The notes beneath the pieces are model-generated. The model did no database searches. It was given only the letters and a program-made list of their open reading frames with translations, and was not told the DNA's origin. Shown piece by piece: positions 28,682 through 30,612 of a DNA stretch of 30,612 nt. The translations under genes were made by a program, and so were the position numbers. This DNA is from a virus. Position 1 is the stretch's first letter, and each line of letters opens with the position of its first letter. The stretch is from IMG/VR virus record IMGVR_UViG_3300023192_001317, positions 1-30,612 of that record; one strand, given 5' to 3'.

Positions 28682-28864
28682 TTAAAAAAATTTTGAGAGG
28701 CTTTTGAAAAATTCATACAAATCTTTTCGCATAGAAAGTTCAAAAAGAAAATTCCCTGCGCCCCAAGTAATTAGCATCAATCCAATAAATTTATCTCTGT
28801 TAAATAATTCCCAAATACCAGCGACCACATAAAGCGGGATTGTAGAAAGTAAAATCCAATTCAT
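28682..28864 (-). CDS. Small two-span membrane protein, 60 aa
   Basis: Two hydrophobic helices (about 3-18 and 26-42) and a basic, aromatic C-terminus. GGGAGAA precedes ATG 28864. Possibly holin-like, but unassigned. Confidence 0.66.
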   Translation of the reverse strand: MNWILLSTIPLYVVAGIWELFNRDKFIGLMLITWGAGNFLFELSMRKDLYEFFKSLSKFF

Positions 28865-28882
28865 AATATAATTCTCCCAATG

Positions 28883-29512
28883 TTATTCCATTTTAAACAA
28901 TTCTTCCTGTCCTAGAATAACTTCTTTGCCCGATTCTCTATGTGTCACTTTATAAATTTCGATTCCCAAAACTGTGTCTATTGGTTCTGTATCTTTTTTC
29001 ACATCAATGAAATCACCAACCAGCATATCAGGGCCTTTATCAGTATCAACTACACCAGCATCTGGTTGGGAAACTTTTAATTTGTAAACACCTTTCTTTA
29101 AGGTTTCTTCTTTCATGTATGTTTCAAATTGTACGTCTAATCCAATCACTGGCATAATATTAGTTTCCTTCAAATGTTCAATCAAAAGTCGTTCAAGATT
29201 TTCTGGATATTCCATCCCTTCGGCAGATGCGTGTTCTTTTACAAACCATAGCGCAGCTGCGTATGATGCAAGTTTGGTTTTACCAAAGGGTAGTTTCCCC
29301 ATCAATCTTTTAATCATCCAAATTAATCTGTGGAAGATTGTGTACGCATTTCTTTCTTCTGGTGATTTTAATGTATTTCTTTTACGAAGTATTTTACAAT
29401 TCTCATCTATAATACCTAATTTGAACGCATTTGTATCAACAAAATTTTGCGTAAGTATACGCAGGAAGCGATAAGTCATGTAGAGATCAATCGCGCCAGC
29501 CACGACACCCAT
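28883..29512 (-). CDS. Conserved T4-superfamily protein, 209 aa
   Basis: IDLYMTYRFLRILTQNFVDT, then AFKLGIIDENCKILRKRNTL, then FHRLIWMIKRLMGKLPFGKT and KLASYAAALWFVKEH, follow a pattern I recognise from a conserved protein of marine T4-like phages, where it is annotated as hypothetical. The C-terminal half has a strand-rich segment (VDTVLGIEIYKVTHRESGK type). The role is unknown. GGAGAAAA precedes the ATG, which overlaps the HNH stop as TAATG. Confidence 0.75.
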   Translation of the reverse strand: MGVVAGAIDLYMTYRFLRILTQNFVDTNAFKLGIIDENCKILRKRNTLKSPEERNAYTIFHRLIWMIKRLMGKLPFGKTKLASYAAALWFVKEHASAEGMEYPENLERLLIEHLKETNIMPVIGLDVQFETYMKEETLKKGVYKLKVSQPDAGVVDTDKGPDMLVGDFIDVKKDTEPIDTVLGIEIYKVTHRESGKEVILGQEELFKME

Positions 29513-30012
29513 TATATTTTCTCCAATAAATTAAGTTTAAATCCTTTATGGTGGTTTCTTTTTCCTGAAGTAACCTTGGATAGAGCTCCTTGATCTAAAT
29601 TATATTTTTTACAAAACGGAATTAAGTTATATATTTTTTCAATAGTTCCATTTGGAAATTCTACCAACCAAGTCTTAGTTCTATTATTATTTCCTTTCTG
29701 TGCATTACTAATAGCTTTTAATGCCTTTTCTGAATAATAATTTTTTTTACCTTTATTCCATGCAGGCGCGCTTCTTTTTTCTCCTCTGCGAGCTCGGCCT
29801 GTTAAGATATATATATATTTTATAATTTCTTCTTTGCCAATTTGTCTCGATAAGCCTTCCCAAGCAATTTTATCTTGCCATCTTCCATGTGTTTCAAAGA
29901 GCACACGATGAGCTTCAGCGTGTTGCTCAACAGTCAGTTCTATTAAATTTGAGGAATCGTCTGTTCCCCCAACATGGCGCGGAATTATGTGATGCTTGTG
30001 CATTAGGCTCAT
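29512..30012 (-). CDS. HNH homing endonuclease with NUMOD-type tail
   Basis: HKHHIIPRHVGGTDDSSNLI and EQHAEAHRVLFETHGRWQDK give the HNH core. SRQIGKEEII, then WNKGKKNYYSEKALKAISNA (NUMOD3-like), and a C-terminal WLVEFPNGTIEKIYNLIPFC helix-turn-helix stretch (NUMOD1-like) follow. The core aligns well with the 12189-12602 gene, so both derive from one family. It stands free between two conserved phage genes: AAGGAAG before its ATG, TAATG coupling at its end. Confidence 0.9.
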   Translation of the reverse strand: MSLMHKHHIIPRHVGGTDDSSNLIELTVEQHAEAHRVLFETHGRWQDKIAWEGLSRQIGKEEIIKYIYILTGRARRGEKRSAPAWNKGKKNYYSEKALKAISNAQKGNNNRTKTWLVEFPNGTIEKIYNLIPFCKKYNLDQGALSKVTSGKRNHHKGFKLNLLEKI

Positions 30013-30393
30013 TTATATCTTCCTTAGTGTGTCAATTATGTTTTGATCTAATGATATTTCTGAGGAAATGATTTCCGGGTTATGCAAATCGTTTTGCATA
30101 TAATTCAAGAAAACCAGAAAGGTTTTCAATGCGGGCCACAACTGTTGTTCCAATTTGAAGAATAAAATTCTTGTTGTCACGGCGACGCCGAATACATTTC
30201 CCAATAATACCAAATGATTGATAATCAATCGTTCTTTAAGTTCGCCACTATTGACGTACTTTCTCAAAAGCCGTTTTACATATTTTAGTCTATTAATATC
30301 TTCATTAAAATCCTCTATGCTATTACACTCATAATTATTATAATTGTGCATAGCATAGAGGATAAAATTTTCAGCTGTAATTCTAGCGAACAT
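30013..30393 (-). CDS. Conserved T4-superfamily protein, 126 aa
   Basis: FARITAENFILYAMHNYNN, then KYVKRLLRKYVNSGELKERL and IINHLVLLGNVFGVAVTTRI, match a family known from cyanophages and other marine T4-like phages, where I recall the name DUF7207. Function unknown. ATG 30393 is preferred to an in-frame GTG two codons upstream. Confidence 0.78.
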   Translation of the reverse strand: MFARITAENFILYAMHNYNNYECNSIEDFNEDINRLKYVKRLLRKYVNSGELKERLIINHLVLLGNVFGVAVTTRILFFKLEQQLWPALKTFLVFLNYMQNDLHNPEIISSEISLDQNIIDTLRKI

Positions 30394-30420
30394 ATTCACT
30401 CACTTCTAATAATGAAAAAT

Positions 30421-30612
30421 TTAGATAATTTTTGCTGTTACCATATATTTATTATTTTCCATTTCAAAGAATTCAAACTTGATGGATAAAGATTTACCTT
30501 CATGTGTAATACCATCATCGTTTGTTATTTCAGCTGACTCGTCAGACAATCTACCATATCTTCCGCCCCAGCGATAGAGAGGCACTTCTATGACTGTACC
30601 ATCTTCTATGGG
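30421..30612 (-). CDS. Partial protein, C-terminal 63 residues
   Basis: The frame enters from beyond the window and ends with TAA at 30421. The visible part is strand-rich (VIEVPLYRWGGRYGRL, SIKFEFFEMENNKYMV), suggesting a beta domain. No family can be assigned from this piece. Confidence 0.65.
   Translation of the reverse strand, partial: PIEDGTVIEVPLYRWGGRYGRLSDESAEITNDDGITHEGKSLSIKFEFFEMENNKYMVTAKII

Noticed and set aside
1-30612. CRISPR array or integrase attachment site
   Set aside because: No regularly spaced short repeats were seen, and no integrase gene or tRNA-end duplication is evident; the repeats found are a promoter cassette, a gene-end stack and NUMOD3 units.

Overview
The window is a gene-dense, AT-rich stretch of a tailed-phage genome. 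Every convincing gene reads on the minus strand, so transcription runs from the high-coordinate end to the low one. Genes overlap by a few bases (TAATG or ATGA junctions) or sit within 30 bases, most have an AGGAG- or AAGGA-type ribosome site, and many products are under 100 residues. A gp61-like primase, T4-type RNase H, ThyX, a DUF6433-like protein and several conserved proteins known from marine T4-like phages point to a T4-superfamily myovirus. The tmRNA is of the permuted, alphaproteobacterial kind, which suggests an alphaproteobacterial host (inference).

Layout in transcription order. From 30612 to 27592 lie conserved T4-superfamily proteins of unknown role, with an HNH endonuclease gene between two of them, closed by a rho-independent terminator at 27536-27573. 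A sigma70-type promoter (27487-27515) then starts a replication and nucleotide block: primase, a small protein, ThyX, and a class II (B12-dependent) ribonucleotide reductase. The reductase is split in two by a split intein, with a free-standing HNH gene between the halves (a fractured gene). A RuvC-like nuclease follows, with a frameshifted tail of NUMOD3 repeats, then an ATP-grasp-like protein. Two noncoding regions (19744-20135 and 7373-7761) share a 128-base cassette carrying a TTGCGs-17-TATATT promoter and a palindrome; each feeds a run of small genes. Between them lie about 20 small unknown proteins (19743-14969), a tRNA with a long variable arm, a DHH phosphoesterase, an HNH gene, RNase H, an ExbB/ExbD-like pair and a DUF115-like protein.

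Below 7373 come a Cys-rich Gp88-like protein, a protein with a sigma region 4 domain, many small proteins including zinc ribbons, a calcineurin-like phosphoesterase, an FmdB-type zinc ribbon, a secreted protein and, at about 610-880, the tmRNA gene. In that gene the acceptor piece comes before the coding piece, joined by a 24-base spacer, and the tag reads TLTDNFVEGFAIAA.

The strongest items are the phage-borne permuted tmRNA, the split-intein ribonucleotide reductase, the tRNA with mixed identity signals, and an in-frame GC-rich palindromic insertion flanked by a 12-base direct repeat. Functions rest on motifs recognised by eye; no database search was run.
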